Source: Trebonia sp963773105 (GTDB taxonomy: Bacteria > Actinomycetota > Actinomycetes > Streptosporangiales > Streptosporangiaceae). Taken from it: 64,000 bases of DNA. The position numbers and the translations under genes are program-made. Below, one piece after another: positions 1 through 8,750 of this stretch. The DNA lies in NCBI GenBank assembly GCA_963773105.1, contig CAVZAA010000007.1, positions 1 through 64,000 of the forward strand. The letters are read 5' to 3'. Position 1 is the stretch's first letter. Each line of letters opens with the position of its first letter. The notes under the pieces were generated by a model. The model was given only the letters and a program-made list of their open reading frames with translations. It did no database searches and was not told the origin of the DNA.

Positions 1-2003
1 ATGCTGCGCCCCCGGCGATCCACGATCACGTCGAAGACAATGTTGGCGACCTTTTCCGCGCCCGTCTTGGACAAGGTGAGCTCCAGCAACTCCGAGCCCG
101 CCGTGTGCGGCCGCAGTCCGACGCGCAGCGAGCCCGGGATCTGGTGGTCCTCGTCCACATCGCGAGCCAGTCTTCGAGCAGCTGGCCGGCACCTCGGTCT
201 GGACCAGGTGCTGGTGCTGCGTCGATCCCTTGCCCATCGCCTTGGTGGCCGCCGTGCCGCCCGAGGAAGCCATGAGCGCCGCATCCAGCCGCGGGCCGCC
301 CACAGCGTCTGGGGCGTCCGGTAGGGCGATTCGACCAGGCGGAACTTTCGCTGCAGCCGGGCCAGGGAGAGCATGCCGTCCTGCTTGAGCGCGGTGGCGA
401 ACTCCTCCGCCGCCAGGCCGTCGATCTGATGTCCGCCGTAGGTAATGAAGTTGAAGACGAACCCCAGCTTGCCGAGCTCCTCCGGGAATCGCCTCATTTC
501 CTCCTCGCTCATCCCGGTCGTGTCCCAGTTGAACGATGGTGACAGATTGTACGCGAGCATCTTGGAGGGGAACTCGGCGTGGATGGCCTCGGCGAAGCGC
601 CGGGCGTCCGCCAGGTTCGCGGTCTTGGTCTCCATCCACAGCAGGTCGGCGAACGGGGCGACAGCCAGCGATCTGGCGACCGCGTACTCGATTCCGCCCT
701 GTACCTGGTAGTAGCCCTCGGGAGTCTTGGAGGCCTCGCAATCCCAGATGATGTCGATGCCCATCGATTTGGCCCTGGCCCGGGCGGCGTGGAACGACGT
801 CCGGTTCGCGAAAGCCAGCCACTCGTCGGCGCTCACGTCGAAGCGCTCACCCTCCTTGGCGCGGAACTCGATCACGTCCGCGACCGCCTGGGGATAGCTC
901 GTCAGGTTGGCCTCGGACTGCCACGCCTCCAGGTACCGCGTCTCGGCATTGTCCAGCAGTGCTTCGACCGACGACCCGCCGGCCTGCTGGAACGCCTTCG
1001 CGCTGTTTTCGAGCATGCGCATCACGCCCGTCCGCGCCAGCCAGGCGCTGGCCTCGTCGTACTCCGCGGCGGAGATCTTGAACAGCAGATGACCGCGCGC
1101 GTCGTCGACGCCCAGCTCGCGGAGCTTCCTCAAGAGGGCGAGGTAGCCGACCTTGTAGGTCGGCAGCTCAACGTTGGTGGCGCCCAGGATGAACGGATGA
1201 TCGCGCTCGTCCCCGCGCCCCTCCAGGAACGTGGCCGCTTCGGCGTCGGTTCGGGCCACGATGAGACCGGGCACCTTCATGACGTCGAGCTGGAAGCGGG
1301 CGGCGTTCAGCCGCTTGATCTGCTCGTCCACGCCGACGAGCACCTTGCCCCCCTGGTGCCCGCACTTCTTGGCGCCCGGCTTCTGGTCCTCGATGTGATA
1401 GCCCGGGACCCCCACCTCGACGAAACGGCGGACCAGATTCCGGACGTGCGCGTCGCCGCCGTGTCCGGTGTCGGCGTCGGCGATGATGAATGGCCGATAG
1501 TCGATCTCCGGGGAGGCAGCGCGCTGCGCCTCGCTCAGGCGCGAGCGGGCGAAGCGCTGGTTCCGGTCCGCCGTGAGCAGGGCGCGCACGATCGGCGCGG
1601 CCTCGTCGGGCACCTGGGAGAGCGGATAGCTGGCCAGGTCGGGTCCCGGGTCCTCCGTCACCGATCCCTTGGCCGACGTGGCCCAGCCGCCCAGGTAGAT
1701 GCCCTCGATGCCCATCCGCTTCATGGCCACCGCCTGACCGGGCGAATAGGGACCGAAGGTGGTGATCTGCTTGCGCTCGGCGAAGAGCTGCCGGAGCCGA
1801 TCGTAGAACTGCTCGGCCGCCATTCTCGCCACGGTGTAGTCGGTGGGAATGGTGCCCCGTTGCTCCACCACCTGACGCGCAGAATACAAACGCGTGATGC
1901 CCTCGAACCGAGGACTGGCAAACCATCTTGCGGTCTCGCCGATTTCCGACTCGAACGAGCTCACGGCTGGCTTCTCGGCGACTTCCGGATCGAATGACCT
2001 CAT
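1..2003 (-). CDS. aceA2: Isocitrate lyase, long ICL2 type (partial, runs off left edge)
   Basis: Splits isocitrate into glyoxylate and succinate (glyoxylate shunt). The leftward frame shows the ICL landmarks: ITTFGPYSPGQAV near residue 60, the GDAHV/GYHIEDQ stretch, the catalytic KKCGH motif, and LAYNLSPSFNWDTTGM further on. The sequence after FNFITYGGHQIDG, and the VANIVFDVIVDRRGRS at the window edge, belong to the long two-domain form typified by mycobacterial ICL2 (about 766 aa), so about 100 residues lie outside. ATG at 2003 places the N-terminus like ICL2. Odd: between about 302 and 157 three separate 1-nt deletions (near 302, 186 and 157) put roughly 48 codons out of frame; together they restore the frame, so no stop results. 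Family call is secure; whether the gene is functional is not. Confidence 0.9.
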   Translation of the reverse strand, partial: MRSFDPEVAEKPAVSSFESEIGETARWFASPRFEGITRLYSARQVVEQRGTIPTDYTVARMAAEQFYDRLRQLFAERKQITTFGPYSPGQAVAMKRMGIEGIYLGGWATSAKGSVTEDPGPDLASYPLSQVPDEAAPIVRALLTADRNQRFARSRLSEAQRAASPEIDYRPFIIADADTGHGGDAHVRNLVRRFVEVGVPGYHIEDQKPGAKKCGHQGGKVLVGVDEQIKRLNAARFQLDVMKVPGLIVARTDAEAATFLEGRGDERDHPFILGATNVELPTYKVGYLALLRKLRELGVDDARGHLLFKISAAEYDEASAWLARTGVMRMLENSAKAFQQAGGSSVEALLDNAETRYLEAWQSEANLTSYPQAVADVIEFRAKEGERFDVSADEWLAFANRTSFHAARARAKSMGIDIIWDCEASKTPEGYYQVQGGIEYAVARSLAVAPFADLLWMETKTANLADARRFAEAIHAEFPSKMLAYNLSPSFNWDTTGMSEEEMRRFPEELGKLGFVFNFITYGGHQIDGLAAEEFATALKQDGMLSLARLQRKFRLVESPYRTPQTLWAARGWMRRSWLPRAARRPPRRWARDRRSTSTWSRPRCRPAARRLARDVDEDHQIPGSLRVGLRPHTAGSELLELTLSKTGAEKVANIVFDVIVDRRGRS

Positions 2004-2213
2004 GACTGGCTCCTGCCGCTCCTGCACTGCGGCGCTTCTCGCGACCTCGAAACCCAGGTTCTGTGTGATGCGGGTGCCGTCCCGGCCGGATGCATCCACG
2101 TACTGGCCGATCCGCTGCCTCGCCTCCACCCGGTCTTCGTTGTTCAGGTTGATGCCGGGCAGATCGATGTACCACGGCGCCTGGAAAGGAGCGGCGACCC
2201 GTATCTGTCCCCA
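2004..2213 (-). other. In-frame open extension upstream of isocitrate lyase ATG
   Basis: The lyase frame stays open for another 70 codons upstream until a TGA at 2214-2216. It reads like coding sequence (PWYIDLPGINLNNEDR, then DGTRITQNLGFEVA) rather than random codons. No ATG is available in it and a GTG lies within it. It may be an N-terminal extension, or the 3' part of an upstream gene whose stop codon was lost. I do not recognise the family with certainty. Confidence 0.35.
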
Positions 2214-2505
2214 TCAGATCCGGCTGCGGGCACACCAGGTAGAGGCGAAGGTCCCAAGATCCACCTCGCCTGGACACGGCAGAGACAGACCGGACACCGC
2301 CATCCAGGACAGCTGTTGCATGAGAGCTCAACGCACCGACAGTGTGAGCCGAACTGGACGTTCTGTGTGCGGCGCACGATCCACCGGCTCGGTGGTTGGC
2401 GGAACAGAGCCGCCGTTCGGCATCTCGGCTGTCGATTCTGGATTGGTTCTCAGTACCACCAGAACTGGTTGTTATGCGCGCTGGGCGTGTCGGCGAACGT
2501 GCGGC

Positions 2506-2847
2506 CTAGAGGCCGAGGACTCGGCGCAGGCCGCGGTCCACTTCGTGCATGAGGGACGCGGGCAGTTGGCCCACGGCGGGATCGAGGTCCGTCTTGTCGA
2601 GAGTGACCAGGGCCGTGACGTTGACCACGGAGTCCCTGGACAGCCCGGTGGCGATCGCGGGGACGAAGACGTTGCCGGGCATGGCCGCCAGGCCCGTGTT
2701 CGATGTAATGGCGGCCGCCAAGGTGGTGTTCAGCCTGCTGGCGTTATAGGGATCCGCCTGGATCACCAGGACCGGGCGGCGCTTGGCGGGCTTGCTGCCA
2801 TGCGGCTCGCCGAGGTCGGCCCAGCAGACATCGCCGCGCTGGGTCAC
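2506..2847 (-). CDS. MazF/PemK-family endoribonuclease toxin
   Basis: A 113-residue protein from a GTG at 2847. It has the MazF/PemK layout: N-terminal QRGDVCWADLGEPHGSKPAK, then RRPVLVIQADPYNASRLNT, a central VFVPAIATGLSRDSVVN with the conserved SVVN-type strand, and a C-terminal helix ending GLRRVLGL. MazF toxins are sequence-specific mRNA interferases held inactive by a cognate antitoxin. The normal antitoxin stop would overlap this start as GTGA, implying translational coupling. The frame is intact and full length. In the sequence as given, the antitoxin frame runs straight into it without a stop. Confidence 0.85.
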   Translation of the reverse strand: MTQRGDVCWADLGEPHGSKPAKRRPVLVIQADPYNASRLNTTLAAAITSNTGLAAMPGNVFVPAIATGLSRDSVVNVTALVTLDKTDLDPAVGQLPASLMHEVDRGLRRVLGL

Positions 2848-3099
2848 CAGTCGTCGTCCCCGGCTGGCCAGCAGGGCCGCGGCCCCGGGCCGCGGCCGCG
2901 GCCGGGCCTGAGTCATGCGTCCCCGGCCGCGCCAGCAGCGCCTGGTCGATCTGGCTTGTGAGCGACCCGGGCGGCCAGCTGAGTCCAGGTACCTGCGGGC
3001 CGCCCGGGCGAAGAATGCCGATCGGCTGATGCCCAGCTCGGCTGCCTGGTCGGCTGCCTGCTCGAAGATTTCGTCAGGAACGGAGATTGCGGTCTTCAT
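2844..3099 (-). pseudogene. MazE-like ribbon-helix-helix antitoxin, frame disturbed
   Basis: Starts MKTAISVPDEIFEQAADQAA at ATG 3099 and continues GISRSAFFARAARRYLD, a typical RHH antitoxin DNA-binding half. After codon about 43 the family-like sequence (QIDQALLAR, then ALLASRG) appears in different frames, so two or more 1-nt indels are present. The usual C-terminus ending DDDW followed by TGA (overlapping the toxin GTG) is visible, but only in another frame. As written, the reading frame fuses antitoxin to toxin (197 aa). The AT-rich stretch at about 3100-3125 is a likely promoter. Confidence 0.6.
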
Positions 3100-4229
3100 G
3101 CCTTGAGTATAACCAGGTATTACCCGTGTTGGCCGCAGGGGCGGCACGGAATTCACAACGTTGCGCCGGATCGGGCCGCCGCCGCTGATGACCGCTAAGG
3201 GCGCAATGCCGCTGGCCCGTCGCCGGAACAGGTGGTGTTCTGCAGACGGCGCACGACGCGTCAAACGCGATCGGCGACGCGCTGAGTCGGCGATCTGCAG
3301 CTTCAGGGTATGGCGCCCCGACTCCGTTGGATGGTGCCGGCCGGGGTGCCGGTTGAGGCGGTGGTTCAGCCTGTGCCGAGGGTGCTGAACTGGATGGCGA
3401 CGAGCTGCCACCTGTCCGGCTGCTCCGCACTCCCGGCATGACGATGACCGGGATGCAATCACCCGACCAGGACGAGCCACCTCGGCTGTTCCAGCAGCAC
3501 CCGGCTCTCACCCGACAGCACCGTCTCGACGAGCTGATCAAGCACGCCGCACTCCCCGCGCCGGTCCGTCAGCCCTGACGCGCGTCCGCGCAGACCTGGG
3601 ACTTCCGTCATCGGCCTGGTACTACCCAGCCTTTATGACGTCGGCATCCGCGATGCCGCCCAGTCGGCAAACCCCAAGGACACTGCGCCCCGGGCGCCCA
3701 GCCGAGTACGCGGCAGATCCGGTGGCGGGCCGCCGATGCTGGCGACCGATAGCGCACACCGGCCCGCAGATTGACGCGGCCTGACTGCCCGGCGCCAGCT
3801 TCCCAGCCATCGCCATCGAAGCCTCCAAGAGCCGCTCGTCGGCGCCCAGGAACAGTTCCTGCCCAGCTTAGCGGGCAGGTAGTCATCGACACCGAGCGTG
3901 CCATGGGGCGCGTCCACAACCCGCTCGGCGGTGTCGGCGGCGGATTGTTCCTGAGGACCGTCCTCGGCCGACCGAGACCTGCGCCCCGCCTTCGTCAAGA
4001 GCTCCGAAGAGACACTCCGTTCTCCCCACAGATTCCCCACAAGTAAGGGATTCCGGCGGCGGCCCCCACAGAAAGCCCACGGACGGAACGGCATTCTCCG
4101 GCATAAGGCGGCAGGCCGCTGCGGTAACTGAGGTAACAGAGTGAGGAGCGAAGTAATATCCGCAGGTAGAGCGAGCTGGCTATCCGGGCTGGCGTGATAG
4201 ATGTCGACCCCGACGGACCTTCTCCTAAG
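3100..4229. other. Degenerate 1.1-kb stretch without a convincing gene
   Basis: No frame carries a recognisable protein. A short rightward frame ending at about 3581 (through MTMTGMQSPDQDEPPRLFQQ from ATG 3438) has coding-like composition but no known family. At about 4019-4110 lies a block with CCCCACAG and AGCCCACGGACGG that is closely repeated at about 32700-32790. Both blocks sit just left of an att copy, so this looks like the conserved end of an integrated element. Confidence 0.4.
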
Positions 4230-5930
4230 CCTCGATCCACCGGTCAAATAGGGGTGTCTTCGGGCGCGTTAACGTGAAAGGTGCCCTCTGAGCTGGGATA
4301 ATGGGAGTTACCACGCTTCCAGTACCCGGTTCGAGAGGACACCTTGCAGGTGCAATTGTTGCATGCGCTGGCGAGGACCAGCGCTGAATCGATGACCCGA
4401 ACCTCGTGTCGCACGCCGGCCTGGTCCCGGTGATGGCCCTCGCGGAGGCGCCGCCTGGGCAACTTGGTCGCGGCGCACGTCCGCCCCGGCGGCGAGTGCG
4501 GGGTGAACGCGCACCTGAAAGTCGCGTGCCTGGTCGCGGGCATGGCGGCCGCGTGGACAGCATCGATGACATGGGCCTGCTGCGGCACGGCGCTATGAGC
4601 GCCCTTTTCGGCGGGGTCCGCGCCCCGTCCACGCTGGGCTCTCATCTGCGCTCTTACACCTGGGGAGACGTCGCCCAGCTGGAGAAGGCGGGCCGGGAGT
4701 TCCTGGTCAGACTGGCGCGGGAGGCGCCGCTGCTGCCCGGCGCGGACGTGCTGGCGTTCGTTGACATCGACTCGATGCAGAAGCGGGTCTACGGGCACGC
4801 CAAGCAGGGCGCGAGGTTCGGGCACACGAAGATCCAGGGGAAGTCGGTGCTGGTCCGGGGCTTGAACGCGCTGGCCGCGACCATCAGCACGCCGATCGCG
4901 GCGCCGGTGATCGCCGCCACCCGGCTGCGCGGCGGGAACGCCGCCTCCGCCCGCGGCGCGGCGAGCATGGCGGTGCGGGCCATCGGCGCCGCCCGGGACT
5001 GCGGCTGCGCCGGCACGATCATCGTCCGGATGGATTCCGCCTATTACAACGCCGCGGTCATCGGCGCGGTCGCTGGCAGGGCGCGCGGTTCTCCGTCACC
5101 GTCCCGATGAACTCCAGCGTCCGCGCGGCGGTCGCCGCTATCGGCGAGGGCGCCTGGACGGCGATCCGGTACCCGCAGGCGGTCTGGGACGACCAGCTGG
5201 GCTGCTGGATTTCGACGCCGAGGTCGCCGAAGCCGAGTACACGGCGTTCGCGTCGAAGAAGGGCAAGGCCGTCACCGCCCGGCTGATCGTCCGCCGGGTC
5301 CGCGACCGGAACAACAAGGCCGCCGAGGGGATGGACGAGCTGTTCCCCGTCTGGCGCCACCACGCCGTGTTCACCGACTCGCCCTTCGAGCTCGTCCAGG
5401 CCGAGGGGCACCACCGCGGCCACGCGATCGTGGAGCAGGTCTTCGCCGACATCACCGGCGGCCCGATGGCTCACCTGCCATCAGGTCATTTCGCCGCGAA
5501 CGCCGCGTGGCTGTCGATCGCGGCCATGGCGCACAACCTGCTGCGGGCCGCCGGCGCCCTGGCCAGCCTGCCCTTCGCGAAGGCCAGGGCCGCGACGATC
5601 CGCCGCGACCTGATCGCCGTGGCCGCCCGCACGGCCCGGCACGGCCGAGGCCGCATCGCCCCCCACCTCCCCGACGGCTGGCACCGCGAGCGGGAATGGC
5701 TAAACCTCTGGGACGCGGCCTGCGGGCCGCCCGCCGCAGCGGCCTGACCAGCCCCGAACAGGTCACGCGCCCTCCACGCCCGCCAGGGCCACCCCGAAAC
5801 CCCCGCCCCGACCCGGAACATGTGGACAAGCCGCCGAAAACGCCAGCGGCGGGAAACCCACACCCTGACCACGGCAGCAAACGCGAAACCTCAGCAGCAA
5901 CCACCCTCAACATAGGTCGGTGGATTGAGG
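4230..5930 (+). mobile_element. IS1380-family insertion sequence (about 1.70 kb)
   Basis: Imperfect terminal inverted repeats: left end CCTCGATCCACCGGTC at 4230 and right end GGTCGGTGGATTGAGG ending at 5930 (reverse complement CCTCAATCCACCGACC). The element is flanked by the direct repeat CTAAG (4225-4229 and 5931-5935), consistent with target duplication. Length and the transposase inside fit the IS1380 family. The insertion splits a tRNA-derived att copy: removing the IS and one CTAAG restores CTCCTAAGCGGTAGG as in the other copies. Confidence 0.85.
4350..5747 (+). pseudogene. IS1380-family transposase, multiply frameshifted
   Basis: The DDE transposase of the surrounding IS. Family-typical blocks are visible: HALARTSA at the start, VDIDSMQKRVYGH, GHTKIQGKSVLVRGLNALAA, VRMDSAYYNA (catalytic region), FSVTVPMNSSVR, ELFPVWRHHAVFTDSPFEL and the C-terminal HAIVEQVFADITGG to CGPPAAAA. 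They lie in different frames: indels are evident in the first 70 codons (about 4385-4550), near 5078 and near 5205. The copy is therefore unlikely to make active transposase as sequenced. Confidence 0.85.
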
Positions 5931-5970
5931 CTAAGCGGTAGGTCCCGCGTTCGAGTCGCGGTCGGGGCGC
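5931..5970 (+). repeat. att copy 1: 3' end of a tRNA gene, split by IS1380
   Basis: The 40 bp run from CTAAGCGGTAGGTCCCGCG through a T-arm (5-bp stem CCGCG/CGCGG around TTCGAGT) to the acceptor strand TCGGGGC. With the CTC that precedes it on the far side of the IS (4222-4224) it reads as anticodon loop CTCCTAA, best taken as tRNA-Arg(CCU). No 5' half of the tRNA is present, so this is an integration scar rather than a tRNA gene. Confidence 0.8.
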
Positions 5971-5973
5971 AGG

Positions 5974-6099
5974 TCAGAGGCGGGTCCGGCGGACGAGCGG
6001 CGGTTTCGTGCCCGATGGGCTAGGTCTCTTGCGTTCCTTAGACTTGGCCAACTCGGCCCGTGCTGCCTCGCCAACCGCGTCGGCTAGGGCACGCTGGCG
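5974..6099 (-). pseudogene. 3' remnant of tyrosine integrase next to att copy 1
   Basis: Leftward frame RQRALADAVGEAARAELAKSK matches, almost residue for residue, the C-terminal tail of the larger integrase at 8031. The rest of the enzyme, including the catalytic R-H-R-H-Y residues, is missing upstream of about 6100. The frame ends a little before the att copy because of an indel relative to the 8031 gene. It shows that a second, related element once began here. Confidence 0.75.
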
Positions 6100-6539
6100 C
6101 TGCGCGGCCTGGGCGGCCGGACGGTCGAGGTGCACTGCGCGTGCCCCGCCGAAGTTGCTCACGCTCGGTACAACGCACGGTCGAGGCACGAGGTCCACCA
6201 GGGGACGCTGCCGTTGTCCGCGATGGACAAATACGACCGACCGGTCGGCATCGGCCCGCTGATCACCGTGGACACGACCAGGCCGGTCGATGTCGCGGCC
6301 GTCGCCGCCGAGGTCCGCCACCTGCACACCAGCTACCTCCCCGGGGCACATCGGGGGCACATGAGCGTGAGATCCGCCGAGAAACGCTGAGAGCTGCCGA
6401 GATCTCAGCGGCAGGTCAGGCGGCATGATCGACGCATCCGCCGAGGTCAGACGGACCTCTGCACAAGACCCGGCCTACAGGCCGACTCTCCAGAATTGGC
6501 GCTTAATACTGCTACGGCACTTACGCGGTTTGTCGGGCA
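6100..6539. other. Unassigned stretch between integrase scrap and IS701 scrap
   Basis: A rightward frame 6130-6390 (containing MDKYDRPVGIGPLITVDTT and a PVDVAAVAAEVRHLH segment) has coding-like composition but no family I recognise and no ribosome binding site. It could be the tail of an element-borne gene. The remainder shows no gene. Confidence 0.3.
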
Positions 6540-6803
6540 TCATTTTGTGCGTGGTGGTGGATCTGGCGACGGGTGAGCTGGATCGGATGCATGAGCGGAT
6601 CGCGGGCCGGTTCGCGCGTGCTGAGCCGCGGGCTCGGGTGCGTAGGTATGTGTCCGGGCTGGTCGCGGGCCTGGAGCGAAAGAACGGGTGAACGCTGGCC
6701 GAGCATGCCGGCGATGCGGGCCCGGACGGGATGCATCGGCTGCTGCGCCGCGCGGACTGGGACGTGGACGGGGTCCGGGACGACGTCCACGGCTATGTCG
6801 CAT
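6540..6803 (+). pseudogene. IS701-family transposase, N-terminal fragment with nonsense codon
   Basis: The frame LDRMHERIAGRFARAEPRAR to GLVAGLERKNG is the N-terminus of IS701-type transposases. It then meets TGA where the family has a Trp (NGW-TLAE), and continues in the same frame as TLAEHAGDAGPDGMHRLLRR and WDVDGVRDDV before family resemblance ends at about 6803. Only about 85 of some 400 residues remain, so it is dead. Confidence 0.75.
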
Positions 6804-6954
6804 TGACAGTTCCTCAGCTTGATCGATGCTTCAACGCGACAACGGCGATGTCCCCGTGCGTGCCCGATCGGACAGCGAACCGGGGTGATTGTCAACGGTC
6901 ACTGGCGAAGAAGCGACACGCCCCCGAATGCCCTGCAGCGAGTTCTGCCACGCG

Positions 6955-7530
6955 CTAGACGTATTGCCAGGTACATCCCTCACTGTGCTCATGGTGATGA
7001 CTGCACGGTGCGAATCGGGTACCGGCTTTCACGTGGTCTTGGACATCGTGGTGCCGCGTGCATTCGACGGTCCCGTCGCGAGGAACGACCTGGCCTGGCC
7101 TGTAGGTCTCGGTCGCCGTCGCGCTCTCGGCGCGGCCAGGCATCATCGGCTCCGCCGCCTTCAGCAGGTCCTCGGCGAACTTCCGCTGGCTGGCAAGCAG
7201 TTCCTCAGCGAAGTCGTAGGTGCTGGCTACGGCGCCCTCTGGCTTTGCCTTCAGCAGGTGCTCGGCGAACTTCCGCTGGCTGGCAAGCAGCTGCTCGCCG
7301 AAGTCGTAGGCGCGGGCCACGGCGTCCTCTGGCCCGGGCAGCTTGTCCCCGAAGGGCACACTGACGGACGACGGCTTGGGAAGGTTGTCCGTGAGCGGCG
7401 CATAAACGGAAGCCAGCTTCGGGCTGGCTGTCCTGACGGTTTCAGCCAAGTTCCTGACTACGGCGATCACGGCTTCCTGGCTCTTACGGATGACGGCCAG
7501 GAACTCTTCCTGGCTGGAGGTGTTAGCCAT
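6955..7530 (-). CDS. Phasin-like helical protein with C-terminal Cys/His (zinc-ribbon-like) tail
   Basis: 191 residues, ATG at 7530 preceded by a strong GGAGGC box. The first ~135 residues are amphipathic helix with a tandem repeat (YDFGEQLLASQRKFAEHLLK then YDFAEELLASQRKFAEDLLK), like phasin or HbhA-type coiled coils. Residues about 140-191 change character: YRPGQVVPRDGTVECTRHHD, then GTRFAPCSHHHEHSEGCTW. That pattern (PGQxVPxSGxY, later FxPC and W) resembles small zinc-ribbon-like domains, with two or three Cys and several His. No membrane segment or signal peptide. Function unknown; it lies between two att copies and is the only intact gene of that unit. Confidence 0.7.
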   Translation of the reverse strand: MANTSSQEEFLAVIRKSQEAVIAVVRNLAETVRTASPKLASVYAPLTDNLPKPSSVSVPFGDKLPGPEDAVARAYDFGEQLLASQRKFAEHLLKAKPEGAVASTYDFAEELLASQRKFAEDLLKAAEPMMPGRAESATATETYRPGQVVPRDGTVECTRHHDVQDHVKAGTRFAPCSHHHEHSEGCTWQYV

Positions 7531-8027
7531 TTCTTGGCCTCCTGTGCTACTGAAGATCTCCTCAATGACGGCTCATGTCCTTGCCGCAGCCCCGGTCTAC
7601 AGGCCGACTTGCCCCTGCCCGAAGCTTGTGCCAGGCGGGTGGGGCGCACCGGTCCCGGGCGCGGTGCTCCGTGCGGCGGCCGAGGAACACTGCTTATAGT
7701 CAGCCAGAGGTCATGCTGCCCAGGCAAGGGACGAAGGTCACCGCGTGCATCCATATAACCACAGAAGTACAGCATCCCGCCGGACGGTGTCGACCACATC
7801 CGATCTGTGTAGGCCTGTGAACCGCATCAATGAGATCCATCGACCTGCATGCAACTAGTTCGCACCGAGGTGGTCGCGACCAAGGTGACACTTAAGTTAA
7901 GCGTCAAAGACATGCCCGTCGCGTGCCCGTGGGGTGGGCAAATCGCGGTCAGTCTCGGTCAGCCGGGGAGATCCACGAAGGGGCGTTTAGCTGCAAGGAC
8001 ACTGCTCGGGATGCCTGCGTTCGAAGC
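7531..8027. other. Upstream region of the phasin-like gene up to att copy 2
   Basis: No gene is seen. It should hold the promoter of the leftward gene at 7530. An imperfect inverted repeat, GACACTTAAGTTAAGCGTC, lies at about 7885-7903. No other structure stands out. Confidence 0.35.
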
Positions 8028-8070
8028 CTCCTAAGCGGTAGGTCCCGCGTTCGAGTCGCGGTCGGGGCGC
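8028..8070 (+). repeat. att copy 2: tRNA 3' end overlapping integrase stop
   Basis: CCTCCTAAG followed by the same tRNA 3' segment as copy 1 (CGGTAGGTCCCGCG, T-arm, TCGGGGC). On the other strand it encodes the integrase C-terminus DRDSNAGPTA and its stop, the usual arrangement where an AICE/pSAM2-type int gene ends inside attP. Confidence 0.85.
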
Positions 8071-8750
8071 AGGTCAGAGGCGGGGCCGGCGGGCGAGCGG
8101 CGGTTTCGTGCCCTCCGCGTGCCCTTTGGGTTAGCCGCCTTGCGCTTGGACTCGGCCAGCTCGGCGCGAGCGGCCTCGCCCACCGCGTCAGCCAGGGCAC
8201 GTTGACGCTCACGGGATGAGTGCAGGTAGATAAGCGCGGCACGCTCGCTGTCGTGTCCCATCCGGGCCATGAGTTCCTTGGGGTTCGCGCCCGCGTTGGC
8301 GGTGAGCTGATTGCCGGTATGCCGCAGGTCGTGAAGGTGAATGCCCTCCAGGCCGACACCGGTCAGAGCAGGCAGCCAGACCCGGCGCCGGAAGTTCGAG
8401 TGCGCCAACGGTGAGCCAGTCGAACTGGCGAAGACGAGCGCGGCCGACGAGGGAAGCCAGCTCAGATGCTCTCGCACATCAGAAACGATCAGCTCAGGGA
8501 AGTCCACGACCCGGACGCCAGCGCGAGACTTGGGCAGGCCGAACGAGTGGCCAGCGCCGTGGTAGTGGAGCTGACGGGTAACCCGGACGGTAAGGGCGTC
8601 CAGGTCGATGTCTTCAGGGCGGAGCGCGGCGAGTTCCGCCCAGCGGAGGCTAGTAAAGGCCGCTAGCAGGATCAGCGCGCGATATCGCAGGCCGACCGCA
8701 TCGGCCAGGGCGTAGACCTGGGTTACGGTCAGGACCGGTCGCTCTGGCGA
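8031..8750 (-). CDS. Tyrosine recombinase (AICE-type integrase), 5' truncated
   Basis: Catalyses site-specific integration or excision at the tRNA att site it overlaps. The catalytic half is present: Arg in FTSLRWAELAAL, the HDLRHTG box, MGHDS and the nucleophile region AALIYLHSS. From ERPVLTVTQVYALADAVG onward it looks like a normal integrase. Upstream of about 8750 the N-terminal SAM-like and arm-binding domains (some 150-180 aa) are missing, and the sequence abruptly becomes a rightward GntR-type C-domain. A deletion therefore joined two genes tail-out; without a native start the enzyme is probably inactive. Confidence 0.85.
   Translation of the reverse strand, partial: SPERPVLTVTQVYALADAVGLRYRALILLAAFTSLRWAELAALRPEDIDLDALTVRVTRQLHYHGAGHSFGLPKSRAGVRVVDFPELIVSDVREHLSWLPSSAALVFASSTGSPLAHSNFRRRVWLPALTGVGLEGIHLHDLRHTGNQLTANAGANPKELMARMGHDSERAALIYLHSSRERQRALADAVGEAARAELAESKRKAANPKGTRRARNRRSPAGPASDLRPDRDSNAGPTA

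Noticed and set aside
579..1997. Long rightward open frame opposite isocitrate lyase
   Set aside because: It is the antisense shadow of the lyase caused by high GC at third positions; no family text.
1894..2961. Rightward 355-codon frame
   Set aside because: Composition is low-complexity antisense of the lyase start and MazF region; no ribosome binding site and no family likeness.
5931..5970. A functional tRNA gene
   Set aside because: Only the 3' half is present at each of the four copies; D-arm and 5' acceptor strand are missing.
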